Source: Tatumella citrea (GTDB lineage Bacteria; Pseudomonadota; Gammaproteobacteria; Enterobacterales; Enterobacteriaceae). From it: DNA of 64,000 nucleotides. The stretch is from positions 4,216,001 through 4,280,000 of the forward strand of contig NZ_CP015579.1 of assembly GCF_002163585.1 (NCBI RefSeq), in the 5' to 3' direction. How positions within the stretch are numbered: position 1 is the stretch's first letter; each line of letters opens with the position of its first letter. Positions 1 to 12,246 of the stretch are shown here, one piece after another. The notes under the pieces were generated by a model. The model searched no databases. It was not told where the DNA came from and was given only the letters and a program-made list of their open reading frames with translations. Both the position numbers and the translations under genes were made by a program.

Positions 1-1314
1 GCCACGCGCATTACGCTTATCCAGGCAGGATTGTAAAGACAGTACCGGATAGACATCATCACCGATGATCGGGCTGAACACCCGTAACTCATCCAGCGAC
101 AGCGCTTCAAGTGCCACACCTTTACTGATAGCAGCCACGACAGCCTCACCCACAATATGGTGTGCTTCGCGGAAAGGTACTCCTTTCGCGACCAGATAGT
201 CTGCCAGCTCGGTAGAGTTAGCATAACCTTGCTCAGCGGCCTCCTGGCAACGCGGACGTTTTACCTGGATACCGTCCAGCACCAGACCCGCCATATGCAG
301 GCAGTCAAGCCAGGTATCCAGCGCATCGAACAGCCCTTCTTTATCTTCCTGCATGTCCTTGTTGTATGCCAGAGGCAAACCTTTAAGGGTCATCATCATG
401 CCGGTTAATGCCCCCTGGACACGGCCACATTTACCACGAATCAGTTCCAGAGCATCCGGGTTCTTCTTCTGTGGCATCAGGGAAGACCCTGAGGTGACCT
501 TGTCTGACAGCTCAACAAAACCAGCTTCCCCGGAATTGAAGAAAATCAGATCTTCAGCAAAGCGGGACAGGTGAACCATTCCGATAGAGGCATCAGACAA
601 CAGTTCCAGCACATGGTCACGGTCAGATACCGAATCCAGACTGTTACGGGTTGCAGATGCAAATCCGAGCCAGCCGGCCAGTTGCTCACGGTCAATTTCA
701 TAGGCGGTACCGGCCAGAGCACCGCAGCCCAGCGGGCTGACATCCAGACGTTTCAGTGCATCCTGCAGGCGGCCTTCATCACGGGCCAGCATCTCGGTAT
801 ATGCCAGACACCAGTGTGCAAAGGTCACCGGCTGTGCCCGCTGCAGATGGGTGTAACCTGGCATTACGGCATTCTGGTTCGCTGAAGCGGTCGCTACCAG
901 TTCCCATTGCAGCTGACGAACAGCACTCAGAAGCTCGCTGATAGTCGCTTTACACCAAAGTTTCAGATCAGTAGCAACCTGGTCATTACGGCTACGACCG
1001 GTATGCAGCTTTTTGCCCAGTGCACCGACTTTATCAATCAGTTTACCTTCGACCCAGCTGTGAATATCTTCCGCATCACTCTGCAAAATCTGTTCGGGGT
1101 TTGCCTGGACTTCGCTCAGCAGTTCATGCAGTGCCTGCTCCAGCTGTTGCTGCTCTTCCTGACTCAGCACACCTACCGTGACCAGCGCTTTAGACCAGGC
1201 AACGGAACCGGTAATATCCTGTTCTGCCAGCCGGTAATCGAAACGCAGTGAATCATTAAATTGTTTAAAACGCTGGTCTGCTGCCTGCGTAAAGCGTCCA
1301 CCCCACAGTGCCAT
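1..1314 (-). CDS. argH: Argininosuccinate lyase ArgH, C-terminus cut by window edge
   Basis: Cytoplasmic last step of arginine synthesis: argininosuccinate is split into arginine and fumarate. The reading frame is open from an ATG at 1314 (minus strand) to the window edge, 438 codons; the E. coli enzyme has 457 residues, so only the last ~20 are missing. The protein begins [13 protein letters not shown] and carries the fumarase/lyase-superfamily signature [11 protein letters not shown], the mobile catalytic serine loop. A GAGGA ribosome site lies about 12 bp before the ATG. It is the last visible gene of argC-argB-argG-argH, separated from argG by a terminator-like hairpin. Identity is very secure. 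Confidence 0.97.
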   Translation of the reverse strand, partial: MALWGGRFTQAADQRFKQFNDSLRFDYRLAEQDITGSVAWSKALVTVGVLSQEEQQQLEQALHELLSEVQANPEQILQSDAEDIHSWVEGKLIDKVGALGKKLHTGRSRNDQVATDLKLWCKATISELLSAVRQLQWELVATASANQNAVMPGYTHLQRAQPVTFAHWCLAYTEMLARDEGRLQDALKRLDVSPLGCGALAGTAYEIDREQLAGWLGFASATRNSLDSVSDRDHVLELLSDASIGMVHLSRFAEDLIFFNSGEAGFVELSDKVTSGSSLMPQKKNPDALELIRGKCGRVQGALTGMMMTLKGLPLAYNKDMQEDKEGLFDALDTWLDCLHMAGLVLDGIQVKRPRCQEAAEQGYANSTELADYLVAKGVPFREAHHIVGEAVVAAISKGVALEALSLDELRVFSPIIGDDVYPVLSLQSCLDKRNARG

Positions 1315-1344
1315 TATGATGCTTCCTCTACTGGGTTATTCTAA

Positions 1345-1373
1345 AAACAGGGCGGCCTTATCGCCGCCCTGAT
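1345..1373 (-). terminator. Intrinsic terminator-like hairpin between argG and argH
   Basis: Read on the minus strand, a perfect 9-bp stem (CAGGGCGGC at 1363-1371 pairing with 1348-1356) with a 6-nt loop is followed directly by five Ts. It lies after the argG stop and about 34 bp before the argH start. It has the form of a rho-independent terminator inside an operon, so it probably reduces rather than abolishes argH transcription from the argC promoter. Effect not testable from sequence. Confidence 0.75.
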
Positions 1374-1398
1374 TCGGGTCTCTTTCCACTACCGGAAC

Positions 1399-2610
1399 TT
1401 ATTTTTGTTCTTTCAGCGCACGGATACGTGAAGAGAGTGAGTACAGACGGATAAAGCCACCCGCATGACGGTGGTCATACACGTCATCTTCACCGAAAGT
1501 AGCAAACTCTTCAGAGTACAGACTGTTGGCTGATTTCTTACGGATTGCAGTCACCTGCCCTTTGTACAGCTGCAGAACCACTTCACCGTTAACGATTTCT
1601 GCCAGTGACTCAGCAGAAGCCTGCAGTGATTTACGGATAGGGGTGAACCAGCGTCCGTCATACACAACATAAGACATTTCCAGGCCCAGCTGCTCACGCC
1701 ATTTGAAACTGTCACGGTCCAATACCAGCTGCTCTACAGCACGCAGAGCATTAACCATGATGGTGCCTCCCGGGGTTTCATAGCAACCACGGGATTTCAT
1801 TCCTACCAGGCGGTTTTCGACGATATCGATACGACCTACACCATGTTTGGCACCCAGGGTGTTCAGTTTACTCAGACATTCAAACGGGCTGAGAGCTTCG
1901 CCATTTACTGCAACCACACAGCCTTTCTCAACAGTCACAGAGACTTCTTCAGGCTGGTCTGGTGCTTCCAGCGGATCAACAGTCCAGACCCAGCAATCTT
2001 TGTTTGGTGCATTCCACGGGCTTTCCAGCACTCCGCCTTCGGTAGAGATATGCCATGCATTCTCATCACGGCTGTAGATTTTTTCCAGCGTAGCAGTTGT
2101 CGGGATATTACGCTCTTTCAGGTAAGCCAGCAGAGCTTCACGGGAACGGAGATCCCATTCACGCCATGGCGCAACCACTTTCAGTTGTGGTGCCAGCGCG
2201 GCATAAGTGCTTTCGAAACGAACCTGGTCATTCCCTTTACCGGTTGCTCCGTGACACAGCGCATCAGCGCCCACTTTCAGCGCCAGTTCAACCTGCGCTT
2301 TAGCAATAATTGGACGAGCCATTGAAGTACCCAGCAGGTAGGTGCCTTCGTACAAAGCTCCTGTCTGTAGTACCGGGTAGACGTACTCACTAATGAACTC
2401 TTCACGCAGATCAACAATGTGACACTCAGAAGCGCCGGATTGCAGAGCCTTGCCTTCCACTCCTACCAGATCTTCCGGGTCCTGGCCCACGTTGGCGACA
2501 AAGGCAACAACTTCACAACCATAGTTCTCTTTCAGCCATGGAATAATCGCGGAGGTATCAAGTCCACCGGAGTACGCCAGAACGATTTTTTTTATGCCTT
2601 GAGTTTGCAT
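1399..2610 (-). CDS. argG: Argininosuccinate synthase ArgG
   Basis: Joins citrulline and aspartate with ATP to give argininosuccinate, the step before ArgH. At 403 residues it belongs to the common ~400-residue form, not the longer 447-residue E. coli K-12 form. The PP-loop ATP-binding motif SGGLDTS is at residues 14-20, and the conserved [13 protein letters not shown] segment is near residue 120. The gene lies between argB and argH; in E. coli argG is elsewhere and the operon is argCBH. It follows argB by about 28 bp, so it is probably co-transcribed under ArgR control. Confidence 0.97.
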   Translation of the reverse strand: MQTQGIKKIVLAYSGGLDTSAIIPWLKENYGCEVVAFVANVGQDPEDLVGVEGKALQSGASECHIVDLREEFISEYVYPVLQTGALYEGTYLLGTSMARPIIAKAQVELALKVGADALCHGATGKGNDQVRFESTYAALAPQLKVVAPWREWDLRSREALLAYLKERNIPTTATLEKIYSRDENAWHISTEGGVLESPWNAPNKDCWVWTVDPLEAPDQPEEVSVTVEKGCVVAVNGEALSPFECLSKLNTLGAKHGVGRIDIVENRLVGMKSRGCYETPGGTIMVNALRAVEQLVLDRDSFKWREQLGLEMSYVVYDGRWFTPIRKSLQASAESLAEIVNGEVVLQLYKGQVTAIRKKSANSLYSEEFATFGEDDVYDHRHAGGFIRLYSLSSRIRALKEQK

Positions 2611-2638
2611 CGTATAATCCTTGAATCAGTCTTTGTCG

Positions 2639-3415
2639 TTAAGCCAGAATCCGGGTGCCAATTGACACACCGTTAAATAAATCAGGGAGCTGCTCGGCAT
2701 GTCGCCAGCTGGCGATATCTACCGGACGTCCCAGTGTTTTTGCTGCATCGAGAGCAGCATGAACTTTAACGATCATGCCGTCGGTAATAATGCCCTGAGC
2801 GATCAGAGCTTCCGCCTTTTCAGTGGTCATTTCGGCAATACGCTGCCCTTTACCATCCAGAATACCGCTGACATCAGACAACAGTACCAGAGATGCTCCC
2901 AGCGTCGCCGCCAGAGCCGTCGCCGCCTGATCGGCATTCACATTCATCAGCAAACCGTCGTCGGTAATCCCGATGGAGCTAACGACCGGCAGGTAACCTG
3001 CATCCAGCAACGTATTTACCAGTGCCGGGTTACCCGGTGTCGCCTGTCCGACATGCCCCAGTTCTTCATCGAACTGTGCAACATTGACAATACCACCATC
3101 GCCCAGTGAAAGCCCGACAGCATTGATGCCATATTTTTTTGCCCAGGCCAACAAGGTTTTGTTGGCGGTACCCGCCAGTGCTCCGGTGATAATGTCTATC
3201 TGATCTGCCGGGGTCACACGTAAGCCGTTTTTCTTACTGACCGGCAATGCCAGTTTCTTCATCAGTTCGTCGACCAGGCAGCCGCCGCCATGGACAATCA
3301 GCAGAGGACGCTGGTGACTGTTACGATACGCCAGTAAGGCATCAAACAGACGGCCCAGGGCTTCTTCGCTATCCAGCAAAACACCGCCCAGTTTAATGAT
3401 CAATGGATTTGTCAT
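2639..3415 (-). CDS. argB: Acetylglutamate kinase ArgB
   Basis: Phosphorylates N-acetylglutamate, the second step of arginine synthesis. The amino-acid-kinase features are visible: IIKLGG at residues 5-10, the HGGG substrate loop in the mid-40s, and the C-terminal ending GTRILA. I chose the ATG at 3415 ([11 protein letters not shown], 258 residues, the E. coli length) rather than the in-frame ATG at 3427, which adds four non-conserved residues and falls almost on the end of argC. It starts 14 bp after the argC stop and is co-directional with argG. Confidence 0.97.
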   Translation of the reverse strand: MTNPLIIKLGGVLLDSEEALGRLFDALLAYRNSHQRPLLIVHGGGCLVDELMKKLALPVSKKNGLRVTPADQIDIITGALAGTANKTLLAWAKKYGINAVGLSLGDGGIVNVAQFDEELGHVGQATPGNPALVNTLLDAGYLPVVSSIGITDDGLLMNVNADQAATALAATLGASLVLLSDVSGILDGKGQRIAEMTTEKAEALIAQGIITDGMIVKVHAALDAAKTLGRPVDIASWRHAEQLPDLFNGVSIGTRILA

Positions 3416-3429
3416 GGTTGCACCCAAAC

Positions 3430-4434
3430 TTAAATCAGAGAAAGTGTTTCAGGGTACCCGAAACGTATATTCATACACTGCACGGCCTGAGAAGAGGCCC
3501 CTTTTAACAGGTTATCTTCTGCGCTTACCACAATCACATGTTCACCCTGCACAGCAAAACCAATATCACAGAATGGCAAACCAACAACAGATTTCAAAGC
3601 AGGCACACCACTGTCATACAATCTGACCAGCGGTTTATCGTCATAGGCATCGTGGAATGCTTTTGCCACATCTTCTGCAGTAACTCCCGGGTTTAACCGG
3701 CCGGTGATGGTTGCCAGAATCCCGCGTGGGAAATTGCCTAAATGTGGGGTAAAAATAACCTCGGTGCCTAAATGAGCGGCAATTTCCGGTTGATGGCGAT
3801 GTGTAAACAACCCATAAGGCTGCAGGCTGACTTCACAAAAACTGGTGGTCAGAGAGGCTTTGCGCCCTGCACCACTCACGCCACTGGTAGCATTAATCAC
3901 AGGCCATTGTTCGGTATTCAGCAATCCTGCTTCCAGTAACGGTCTCAGTGCCAGCTGCGAGGCTGTCGGATAGCACCCTGGAACGGCAATCAGGTCTGCG
4001 TTACGCAGGCTCTCACTCTGCCACTCAGCCAGGCCATAAACTGCTTTTTCCAGCAGTTCCGGATACTGATGGGTGAATCCGTAATAACGGGTATAGAAGC
4101 TGGCATCTTTTACCCGCCATGCGCCGGACAGGTCAAAAACCACACAGCCTTCTGCTAAGAATTGTGGTGCCAGATCATGGCTCACTTCATGTGCCGTTGC
4201 CAGAAACACGACATCGACATCTTTGGCCAGCACCGCAACATCCGTTAACGGCTGTAACCGAAGATCGACCACGCCTTTCAGCTGCGGATGCAGATCGGAT
4301 AACAATTTTCCGGCATCCGGGCTTTGCGCGGAGACCGCAACTCCGGTTATGTTTATGTGTGGATGGCGATTCAGGTAAGTGACCAGTTCAACACCAGCGT
4401 AACCACTGGCGCCCACAATCAGCGTATTCAACAT
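3430..4434 (-). CDS. argC: N-acetyl-gamma-glutamyl-phosphate reductase ArgC
   Basis: NADPH-dependent reduction of acetylglutamyl phosphate to the semialdehyde, third step of arginine synthesis. 334 residues, as in E. coli. The N-terminal dinucleotide motif GASGYAG is at residues 8-14, and the catalytic cysteine is Cys154 in VPGCYPTA. It is the first gene of the argCBGH operon, transcribed away from argE; the intergenic region carries two ARG boxes. No anomalies. Confidence 0.98.
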   Translation of the reverse strand: MLNTLIVGASGYAGVELVTYLNRHPHINITGVAVSAQSPDAGKLLSDLHPQLKGVVDLRLQPLTDVAVLAKDVDVVFLATAHEVSHDLAPQFLAEGCVVFDLSGAWRVKDASFYTRYYGFTHQYPELLEKAVYGLAEWQSESLRNADLIAVPGCYPTASQLALRPLLEAGLLNTEQWPVINATSGVSGAGRKASLTTSFCEVSLQPYGLFTHRHQPEIAAHLGTEVIFTPHLGNFPRGILATITGRLNPGVTAEDVAKAFHDAYDDKPLVRLYDSGVPALKSVVGLPFCDIGFAVQGEHVIVVSAEDNLLKGASSQAVQCMNIRFGYPETLSLI

Positions 4435-4536
4435 CAGGCTGTGTACCTTTTACGTAAAGTCTAAATTTCAGAGGGGGTATTTGCCCCCTTCCGGATTGCC
4501 TTCGTGAGCGAAAACAGTTCACATACTTAAGGCCAT

Positions 4537-4575
4537 AATGTATTTTTATTCACAATAAGTGCATGAATATTGATA
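4537..4575. promoter_or_regulatory. Tandem ARG boxes (ArgR operator) between argC and argE
   Basis: Two 18-bp boxes lie at 4537-4554 (core TGTATTTTTATTCA) and 4558-4575 (core TGCATGAATATTGA), 3 bp apart, which is the usual spacing for one ArgR hexamer. Both fit the pattern TGAAT-4-ATTCA with few mismatches. From memory, the E. coli argE/argCBH operator has the same two boxes at the same spacing, nearly base for base. The arrangement implies arginine-dependent repression of both divergent transcripts. Confidence 0.9.
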
Positions 4576-4600
4576 CATCCTAACCCAAGGACCGTCAACA

Positions 4601-5749
4601 GTGAAGACAAAATTACCGCCATTTATCGAGCTTTATCGCCAGCTCATCGCCACTCCATCGATCAGTACCACAGAAAGTGCCTTAGATCAGAGTAATGAGG
4701 CTCTAATCAACCTGCTGGCAGGGTGGTTTCGTGACCTGGGTTTTCAGACAGAAGTCCAGCCTGTGCCCGATACACGCAATAAATTTAATCTGTTAGCCCG
4801 TGCTGGCAGCGGCACTGGCGGGCTGATGCTGGCCGGTCATACCGATACAGTGCCGTTCGATGAGGGGCGTTGGTCTCAGGACCCGTTTACTCTGACCGAA
4901 CGCGACAATAAGCTTTATGGTCTGGGCACCGCAGATATGAAAGGTTTCTTTGCCTTCATTCTCGACACGCTGCGTGACATCGATATTACTCAGTTGAAAA
5001 AACCGTTGTATATCCTGGCCACTGCCGATGAAGAAACCACCATGGCGGGTGCCAGCTATTTCTCACGCACCACCCATCTGCGCCCCGACTGCGCAATTAT
5101 TGGCGAGCCAACCTCGCTGAAGCCGGTACGCGCCCACAAAGGTCACTTGTCTAAAGCTATAAGAATTCAGGGGCAATCCGGTCACTCCAGTGATCCTGGC
5201 CGGGGAATTAATGCCATTGAACTGATGCATGATGCGATCACACATCTGACCGGGCTGCGCAATACTCTGAAAGAGAAATATCATCATGACGGGTTCGTTA
5301 TCCCCTATCCAACGATGAACTTCGGGGCAATTAACGGCGGTGACTCACCTAACCGTATTTGTGCCTGTTGCGAATTGCATATGGATCTTCGGCCTCTGCC
5401 GGGACTGGAACTGAATGATTTACATGAACTGCTACTGGAAAGTCTGGCACCTGTCAGCGAGCGCTGGCCAGGGCGGCTGACTATCAGTGATCTCCATCCG
5501 CCAATTCCGGGCTATGAATGCCCACGCCATCATGGCCTGGTACAGGTGATAGAGAAACTACTGGGCTGTGAGACAGAAATTGTTAATTACTGCACCGAAG
5601 CACCATTTATCCAGCAACTCTGCCCGACACTGGTACTCGGCCCTGGCTCGATAGAGCAGGCCCACCAGCCGGACGAGTACCTCGATACCGCCTTTATTCA
5701 GCCTACCCGCCAGTTGATTGACCGGGTTGTGCATCATTTCTGTCTGTAA
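4601..5749 (+). CDS. argE: Acetylornithine deacetylase ArgE (GTG start)
   Basis: Hydrolyses N-acetylornithine to ornithine and acetate in the linear arginine pathway. M20-family metallopeptidase fold; 382 residues against 383 in E. coli. Likely metal ligands and catalytic residues are His80 in GHTDTVPF, Asp112 in GTADMKG and the Glu pair 144-145 in ATADEET. The start is a GTG with AAGGA just upstream; it gives [10 protein letters not shown], which matches the E. coli N-terminus. Divergent from argC across the ARG boxes. Confidence 0.97.
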   Translation: MKTKLPPFIELYRQLIATPSISTTESALDQSNEALINLLAGWFRDLGFQTEVQPVPDTRNKFNLLARAGSGTGGLMLAGHTDTVPFDEGRWSQDPFTLTERDNKLYGLGTADMKGFFAFILDTLRDIDITQLKKPLYILATADEETTMAGASYFSRTTHLRPDCAIIGEPTSLKPVRAHKGHLSKAIRIQGQSGHSSDPGRGINAIELMHDAITHLTGLRNTLKEKYHHDGFVIPYPTMNFGAINGGDSPNRICACCELHMDLRPLPGLELNDLHELLLESLAPVSERWPGRLTISDLHPPIPGYECPRHHGLVQVIEKLLGCETEIVNYCTEAPFIQQLCPTLVLGPGSIEQAHQPDEYLDTAFIQPTRQLIDRVVHHFCL

Positions 5750-5755
5750 TGCCGA

Positions 5756-5797
5756 TGCCGGGTAGCTTTGATTAAATGCCCGGCTGTTTTTTCTTTT
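5756..5797 (+). terminator. Probable argE terminator
   Basis: GCCGGG at 5757-5762 pairs with CCCGGC at 5779-5784 and is followed by TGTTTTTTCTTTTT. It starts a few bases after the argE stop. The loop is long (16 nt), but the U-rich tail is strong. Confidence 0.7.
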
Positions 5798-5978
5798 TAA
5801 TAAGAATAACTTATCAAAGAGCGTCAATATCAAATTTTATTAAATTCAATAAGTTACACTGCACCTGATGACTATCAAGTCATTTGACGAATCGTGTGTT
5901 ACATGGCTAGATAAAAGACAGGGTTATGCTTGACTGGTAACAAACTCAAATAAATACCATAAAGGGTGTCAGGGTCAC

Positions 5979-8630
5979 ATGAACGAACAATATTCCGCAA
6001 TGCGAAGTAATGTCAGTATGCTCGGTAAACTACTTGGCGATACTGTAAAGGATGCTTTAGGAGAAAATATTCTCGACCGGGTGGAGACCATACGAAAACT
6101 GTCTAAATCATCCCGTGCAGGCAATGACACCGATCGCCAGGAACTGCTTTCTACCCTGCAAAATTTATCTAATGAAGAGTTGTTACCTGTCGCCAGAGCG
6201 TTCAGCCAGTTTCTTAATCTGACCAATGTCGCCGAGCAATATCAGACCATTTCCCACCAGTCACAAGGGGCAAATAACCCTGAGTTACTGAAACAAGCTT
6301 TCGAACGTTTAAAACAGCAAAAAGGGCTGAGTGAGGCTGATATTCTTCAGGCCATCGAAGCCTTATCGATTGAGCTGGTACTCACCGCACACCCGACAGA
6401 AATTACCCGTCGCACACTGATCCATAAGCTGGTTGAAGTGAACAGCTGTCTGAAACAACTCGATCACAGCGACCTGACAGATTATGAGCGCAACAGCATT
6501 CTGCGTCGTTTACGTCAGCTGGTTGCCCAGGCCTGGCACACTGACGAAATTCGTAAAATTCGCCCGACCCCGGTTGATGAAGCCAAGTGGGGTTTTGCGG
6601 TGGTCGAAAACAGCCTGTGGGAAGGTGTCCCTGCTTTCCTGCGCGAACTTAACGAACAGGCTGAAGAGACTTTTGGTATCAGGTTACCGGTAGATTTTGT
6701 GCCGGTTAAATTTACCTCATGGATGGGGGGTGACCGTGACGGAAACCCGAATGTTACAGCGCCGATTACCCGCCATGTGATTCAGTTAAGCCGCTGGAAA
6801 GCTGCTGATCTTTTTTTACGGGATATCGGGGTACTGATTTCCGAACTGTCTATGTCAGTCTGCTCTGACGAAGTGAGAGAATTATGTGGTGATCCGGAAG
6901 CGCTGGAACCTTACCGCATGATCCTCAAGCGCATTCGTAGCCAGCTGATTAACACTCAGACCTACCTTGAACGCCGCCTTAAAGGTGATTTCCCGATCCG
7001 GCCGAAAGACCTGTTGGTGAATAACAGCCAGCTCTGGGATCCGTTGTTTGCAATCTATGAGTCATTACAGAAATGCGGCATGGGGATTATCGCTAACGGG
7101 CAGTTGCTGGATACTCTGCGCCGGATCAAATGTTTCGGGGTTCCTCTGGTTCGTATCGATTTACGCCAGGAAAGCACCCGCCATACTGAAGCGCTGGCAG
7201 AAATCACCCGTTATCTTGGTTTAGGTGATTATGAAAGCTGGTCTGAATCAGACAAGCAGGCTTTCCTGATCCGTGAGCTGAACTCCAAACGTCCGCTACT
7301 GCCTCAGCAGTGGGAACCGAGTGAAGACACCCGTGAAGTACTGGAAACCTGCCGTGTCGCAGCGGAAGTGCCACAAGGTTCTATTGCAGCCTACGTCATT
7401 TCTATGGCTAAAACCCCGTCTGATGTGCTGGCAGTCCATTTGTTGCTGAAAGAAGCCGGCATTCGTTATGCACTGCCGGTTGCTCCGTTGTTTGAAACAC
7501 TGGACGATCTGAACAATGCTAACGATGTAATGACACAACTGTTAAGCATCGACTGGTATCGCGGATTTATTCAGGGCAAACAGATGGTGATGATTGGCTA
7601 TTCTGACTCAGCAAAAGATGCCGGAGTGATGGCAGCCAGCTGGGCTCAGTACCAGGCACAGGATGCGCTGATCAAAACCTGCGAAAAAGCCGGTATCGCA
7701 CTGACACTGTTCCATGGCCGCGGCGGTTCGATTGGCCGTGGCGGTGCCCCTGCCCATGCGGCATTACTATCTCAGCCTCCGGGTAGCCTGAAAGGCGGGT
7801 TACGTGTCACAGAGCAGGGCGAGATGATCCGGTTTAAGTTTGGCCTGCCGGAAGTCACCATTGCCAGTCTGTCACTGTATACCGGGGCAATTCTGGAGGC
7901 TAACCTGCTGCCACCGCCAGAGCCAAAAGCACAATGGCGCCAGATTATGGACCAGCTATCTGATGACTCCTGTGCCATGTACCGTGGTTATGTGAGAGAA
8001 CACCCAAGTTTTGTCCCTTATTTCCGTTCAGCGACTCCTGAACAGGAGCTGGGGAAATTACCTCTGGGCTCAAGGCCTGCGAAACGCCGTCCGACGGGGG
8101 GTGTTGAGTCGTTACGCGCTATTCCGTGGATTTTCGCCTGGACACAGAACCGTTTAATGTTGCCCGCCTGGCTGGGTGCCGGTGCTGCCTTGCAGAAAAC
8201 GATTCAGAAAGGTCAGCAGGATGAACTGGAAGCCATGTGCCGCGACTGGCCATTCTTCTCAACCCGCATCGGTATGCTGGAAATGGTATTTGCCAAAGCA
8301 GACCTGTGGTTAGCTGAGTACTATGATCACCGTCTGGTAGATTCGTCACTCTGGCCACTGGGGCAGCAGTTACGGGATCAGCTGGCAGAAGATATTAAAA
8401 CCGTGCTGACTATTTCGAATGATGCCCATCTGATGGCTGACCAGCCGTGGATTGCAGAATCGATTGCATTACGTAATGTCTATACCGACCCACTGAATGT
8501 GTTGCAGGCAGAACTACTGCATCGTTCCCGTGCCCAGGAAGCTACCGGAGAGGCCGCTAATCCTGAAGTTGAACAGGCGCTGATGGTGACTATTGCCGGA
8601 ATTGCCGCCGGTATGCGTAACACCGGTTAA
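5979..8630 (+). CDS. ppc: Phosphoenolpyruvate carboxylase Ppc
   Basis: Carboxylates phosphoenolpyruvate to oxaloacetate, the main anaplerotic reaction on sugars. 883 residues, exactly the E. coli length. The first signature [12 protein letters not shown] carries the catalytic His near residue 138. The second, [12 protein letters not shown] near residue 579, holds the bicarbonate/PEP-binding residues. The C-terminus MRNTG is the usual conserved end. It follows argE on the same strand, but 229 bp and a terminator separate them, so it probably has its own promoter. Convergent with metF. Confidence 0.98.
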   Translation: MNEQYSAMRSNVSMLGKLLGDTVKDALGENILDRVETIRKLSKSSRAGNDTDRQELLSTLQNLSNEELLPVARAFSQFLNLTNVAEQYQTISHQSQGANNPELLKQAFERLKQQKGLSEADILQAIEALSIELVLTAHPTEITRRTLIHKLVEVNSCLKQLDHSDLTDYERNSILRRLRQLVAQAWHTDEIRKIRPTPVDEAKWGFAVVENSLWEGVPAFLRELNEQAEETFGIRLPVDFVPVKFTSWMGGDRDGNPNVTAPITRHVIQLSRWKAADLFLRDIGVLISELSMSVCSDEVRELCGDPEALEPYRMILKRIRSQLINTQTYLERRLKGDFPIRPKDLLVNNSQLWDPLFAIYESLQKCGMGIIANGQLLDTLRRIKCFGVPLVRIDLRQESTRHTEALAEITRYLGLGDYESWSESDKQAFLIRELNSKRPLLPQQWEPSEDTREVLETCRVAAEVPQGSIAAYVISMAKTPSDVLAVHLLLKEAGIRYALPVAPLFETLDDLNNANDVMTQLLSIDWYRGFIQGKQMVMIGYSDSAKDAGVMAASWAQYQAQDALIKTCEKAGIALTLFHGRGGSIGRGGAPAHAALLSQPPGSLKGGLRVTEQGEMIRFKFGLPEVTIASLSLYTGAILEANLLPPPEPKAQWRQIMDQLSDDSCAMYRGYVREHPSFVPYFRSATPEQELGKLPLGSRPAKRRPTGGVESLRAIPWIFAWTQNRLMLPAWLGAGAALQKTIQKGQQDELEAMCRDWPFFSTRIGMLEMVFAKADLWLAEYYDHRLVDSSLWPLGQQLRDQLAEDIKTVLTISNDAHLMADQPWIAESIALRNVYTDPLNVLQAELLHRSRAQEATGEAANPEVEQALMVTIAGIAAGMRNTG

Positions 8631-8654
8631 ACAGACTGCCGTGAATTAAGACTG

Positions 8655-8680
8655 AAGGGCGCCTGCGGGCGCCCTTTTTA
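8655..8680 (+). terminator. ppc terminator
   Basis: GGGCGCC at 8657-8663 pairs perfectly with GGCGCCC at 8668-8674 around a 4-nt loop, followed by TTTTTA. It lies 25 bp after the ppc stop and just before the convergent metF stop. Confidence 0.88.
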
Positions 8681-8691
8681 ATCGCGGGATG

Positions 8692-9660
<969 letters not shown>

Positions 9661-9778
9661 AAATGACGAATCAGAGCTACAGGGTCAACTGAATTATCGG
9701 CAAGTCGAAGTGATGAAATTTCATACAGCATGATGCGAAGCAACAAGCAGGGAAGTGACGGGAGTTAACAGAGGAGAT

Positions 9779-9803
9779 CCGGGCAGAGAGAACCCCTGCC
9801 CGG
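9779..9803 (-). other. Stem-loop after metL
   Basis: A perfect 8-bp stem (CCGGGCAG at 9779-9786 with CTGCCCGG at 9796-9803) begins a few bases after the metL stop on the minus strand. There is no U-tract, so it is more likely a 3'-end stabilising structure or a rho-dependent end than a classical terminator. Confidence 0.5.
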
Positions 9804-9808
9804 CAGAA

Positions 9809-12244
9809 TTACAGCAGCTGTGCCAGACGGTTAAGATCTGACTGAATTGCTCCGGCAGTAACATCTCTGCCAGCCCCGGGTCCGCGGATAATCAGAGGAT
9901 TATCTCTGTACCAGCGACTTTCAATCGCAAATACGTTATCACAAGGCAACAAAGCGGCCAGAGGATGATCGGCGCGCACCGCTTCAACACCGACTCTGGC
10001 TTTACCACTGGCATCAAAACGCGCGACATAACGCAGCACCAGCCCCATTTCACTGGCAGCCTCATAGCGCTGTAGCATCTGCTCATTCAGCAGATCGGCA
10101 TTTTCAAAAAAGTGGTCAATCGACTCTTCGGCACAATCTTCCGGCACCAGCGATTCAACCCGCACCTGATGAGGCTCAATATCGTAACCGGCTTCCCTCG
10201 CCAGGATAACCAGCTTGCGCATCACATCCTGACCCGAAAGGTCTACACGCGGGTCCGGTTCTGTGAGCCCCTGTTGCCAGGCTTGATCTACTAATTCGGT
10301 AAAAGGCACCGTACCGTCATACTGCAGGAACAGCCAGGATAAGGTTCCGGAGAAAATACCACTGATCGATAAAATAGAATCACCACTGTCACGCAAATCA
10401 CGCACAGCATAATTGATCGGCAAACCAGCTCCTACGGTAGCGTTATATAACCAGTAACGCCCGGTACGGGTGAATGCATCACGAATCTGACGCCAGTGGG
10501 CGCTGTCTGATGAGCCTGCGATTTTATTGGCACTGATCACGTGGAAACCGTAACTGGCAAAATCCAGATACAGCCCGGCAATACGGCTATCTGCGGTGAC
10601 ATCCAGTACCACCAGATCATCAAACGGATGATCCCGCATCCACAGGAACAATGATTCCTGATCACGAAATTCGGATTCATCTTCAAAAAATGCCAGAGTA
10701 CGGCTGGCATCCAGCCCTTCGTAATTCAGCAGGCTTTTTTGACTATCCGCGACACCAGCCAGTACAAACTCAAATCCGCTACGGTCTGACAGATTTTCCT
10801 GTTCTCTGGCGAACAATTCCAGCCAGCGCGAACCAATATTACCTTTGCCAAACAGTACCAGTCCGATGCGCTTTTCAGCGCGGAACAGCGAATGATGTAA
10901 ACCCTGAACCAGTTGCTGCGTAGGTCCGGAGCGGAGTACCGCGACCATGCTAATATTCTGCTCAGACTGCCAGACGAATTCTACAGGCTGATCTTTGATC
11001 TGTTGCCAGAAGCGATGTGCATGCAACGGGTTGCGGGCAACCCCTGCCCCTACCATCGCCACCAGCGCCAGACCATTACGCAAACGGACATTTACCGGCA
11101 GTCCGCTGCTTTGTAGCAGTGCCAGTGCACTGTCTACGACTTCGGCGGTATAGCATAACTGCAGCAGGTAGCGATCCGGATGAGCGCCGGTTGCCAGAGG
11201 GCGTAGTTGTGCGCGCCCCAGCAATTGCTCGGTCTCTTTCTTCAGGACCGCAAAATCCTGCTGTTTGGATATCTCAATTTCGATCAGACAAACGTCATCA
11301 TGGCTGGTGACAATCCTGGCACCGGTACCTGAGGCAAGAACCCGTTCAATACGTGTAGATCCGACATCCGGCTGATAGCTGCAGCGTAACTGCAATTCAA
11401 TATCGCTGGCGGATACCGGTTGTAACGTGCGGGTATGTAAAACCGGAGCTGCCAGACGTGCAAGCTCACTGGCTTCATCCAGCCTCAGTAACGGCAGCAG
11501 ACAGGCATCAGAAACTTTACGTGGGTCAGCACTGTACACCCCGGCGACATCACTCCAGATAGTGACACGGCCTGCACCCGCCAGTGCGCCAATTTGTGTC
11601 GCAGAATAGTCAGAACCATTACGTCCCAGCAGCACCGTTTCTCCCGCCAGATTCCGGGCAATAAAACCGGTGATAACGATCCGCTGTCCGTGTCTCTCTG
11701 CCAGCAAAGACTGTAGCCGCTGTCTGGATTCCGTTTCTATCACTTCCGGCTGAGCGGCACGCTCAGCACAAAGAAACTCACGGGCGTCGAGCCAGCTGGC
11801 AGCAATATCCTGCTGAGACAATAGTGCAGCCATCAGTCTGGCTGACCAGATCTCTCCATGCCCGACGACTTCTGCATACACGGCGTCGGTGATAGTACTG
11901 TCCAGTAACACGGCCAGACGTTCCAGCTCGTGAACAAATTCCTGAATTAACTCGTCAGCCAGTGCTGCAGGTAGCAAACTACTCATCAGACTTGTCTGGA
12001 AACGACGCAGGTTCTGCTGCACCTGATGAGCAGATAGCCGATCAGTCTGGCTCAGCTTCAGCCAGCTAATCAGTTGGTTGGTTGTACTTCCTGCGGCAGA
12101 AACCACCATCAAATCGCCAGGCTGGCTATACTCAGCCATAATCCCTGCCACTCGCTGATAGCATCGTGCGTCTGCCAGGCTGCTGCCCCCGAATTTATGC
12201 AGTTGCCTTACTTCGGGCGCTACACAGTCTGATGAAATTGTCAT
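9809..12244 (-). CDS. metL: Bifunctional aspartokinase II / homoserine dehydrogenase II MetL
   Basis: Catalyses the first and third steps from aspartate towards methionine. 811 residues (E. coli 810). The N-terminal kinase half has KFGGSS at residues 17-22 and the later GRNGSDYSATQIG segment. The C-terminal dehydrogenase half begins near residue 460 with the NAD(P) motif FGKGNIGS and contains the ATVGAGLPI and DLSGQDV segments typical of homoserine dehydrogenases. It begins 2 bp after metB, so the pair is one transcript under the metB/metJ operator. Confidence 0.98.
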   Translation of the reverse strand: MTISSDCVAPEVRQLHKFGGSSLADARCYQRVAGIMAEYSQPGDLMVVSAAGSTTNQLISWLKLSQTDRLSAHQVQQNLRRFQTSLMSSLLPAALADELIQEFVHELERLAVLLDSTITDAVYAEVVGHGEIWSARLMAALLSQQDIAASWLDAREFLCAERAAQPEVIETESRQRLQSLLAERHGQRIVITGFIARNLAGETVLLGRNGSDYSATQIGALAGAGRVTIWSDVAGVYSADPRKVSDACLLPLLRLDEASELARLAAPVLHTRTLQPVSASDIELQLRCSYQPDVGSTRIERVLASGTGARIVTSHDDVCLIEIEISKQQDFAVLKKETEQLLGRAQLRPLATGAHPDRYLLQLCYTAEVVDSALALLQSSGLPVNVRLRNGLALVAMVGAGVARNPLHAHRFWQQIKDQPVEFVWQSEQNISMVAVLRSGPTQQLVQGLHHSLFRAEKRIGLVLFGKGNIGSRWLELFAREQENLSDRSGFEFVLAGVADSQKSLLNYEGLDASRTLAFFEDESEFRDQESLFLWMRDHPFDDLVVLDVTADSRIAGLYLDFASYGFHVISANKIAGSSDSAHWRQIRDAFTRTGRYWLYNATVGAGLPINYAVRDLRDSGDSILSISGIFSGTLSWLFLQYDGTVPFTELVDQAWQQGLTEPDPRVDLSGQDVMRKLVILAREAGYDIEPHQVRVESLVPEDCAEESIDHFFENADLLNEQMLQRYEAASEMGLVLRYVARFDASGKARVGVEAVRADHPLAALLPCDNVFAIESRWYRDNPLIIRGPGAGRDVTAGAIQSDLNRLAQLL

Positions 12245-12246
12245 GC

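Noticed and set aside
1843..2325. 160-codon plus-strand frame opposite argG
   Set aside because: Antisense shadow of argG without plausible protein features.
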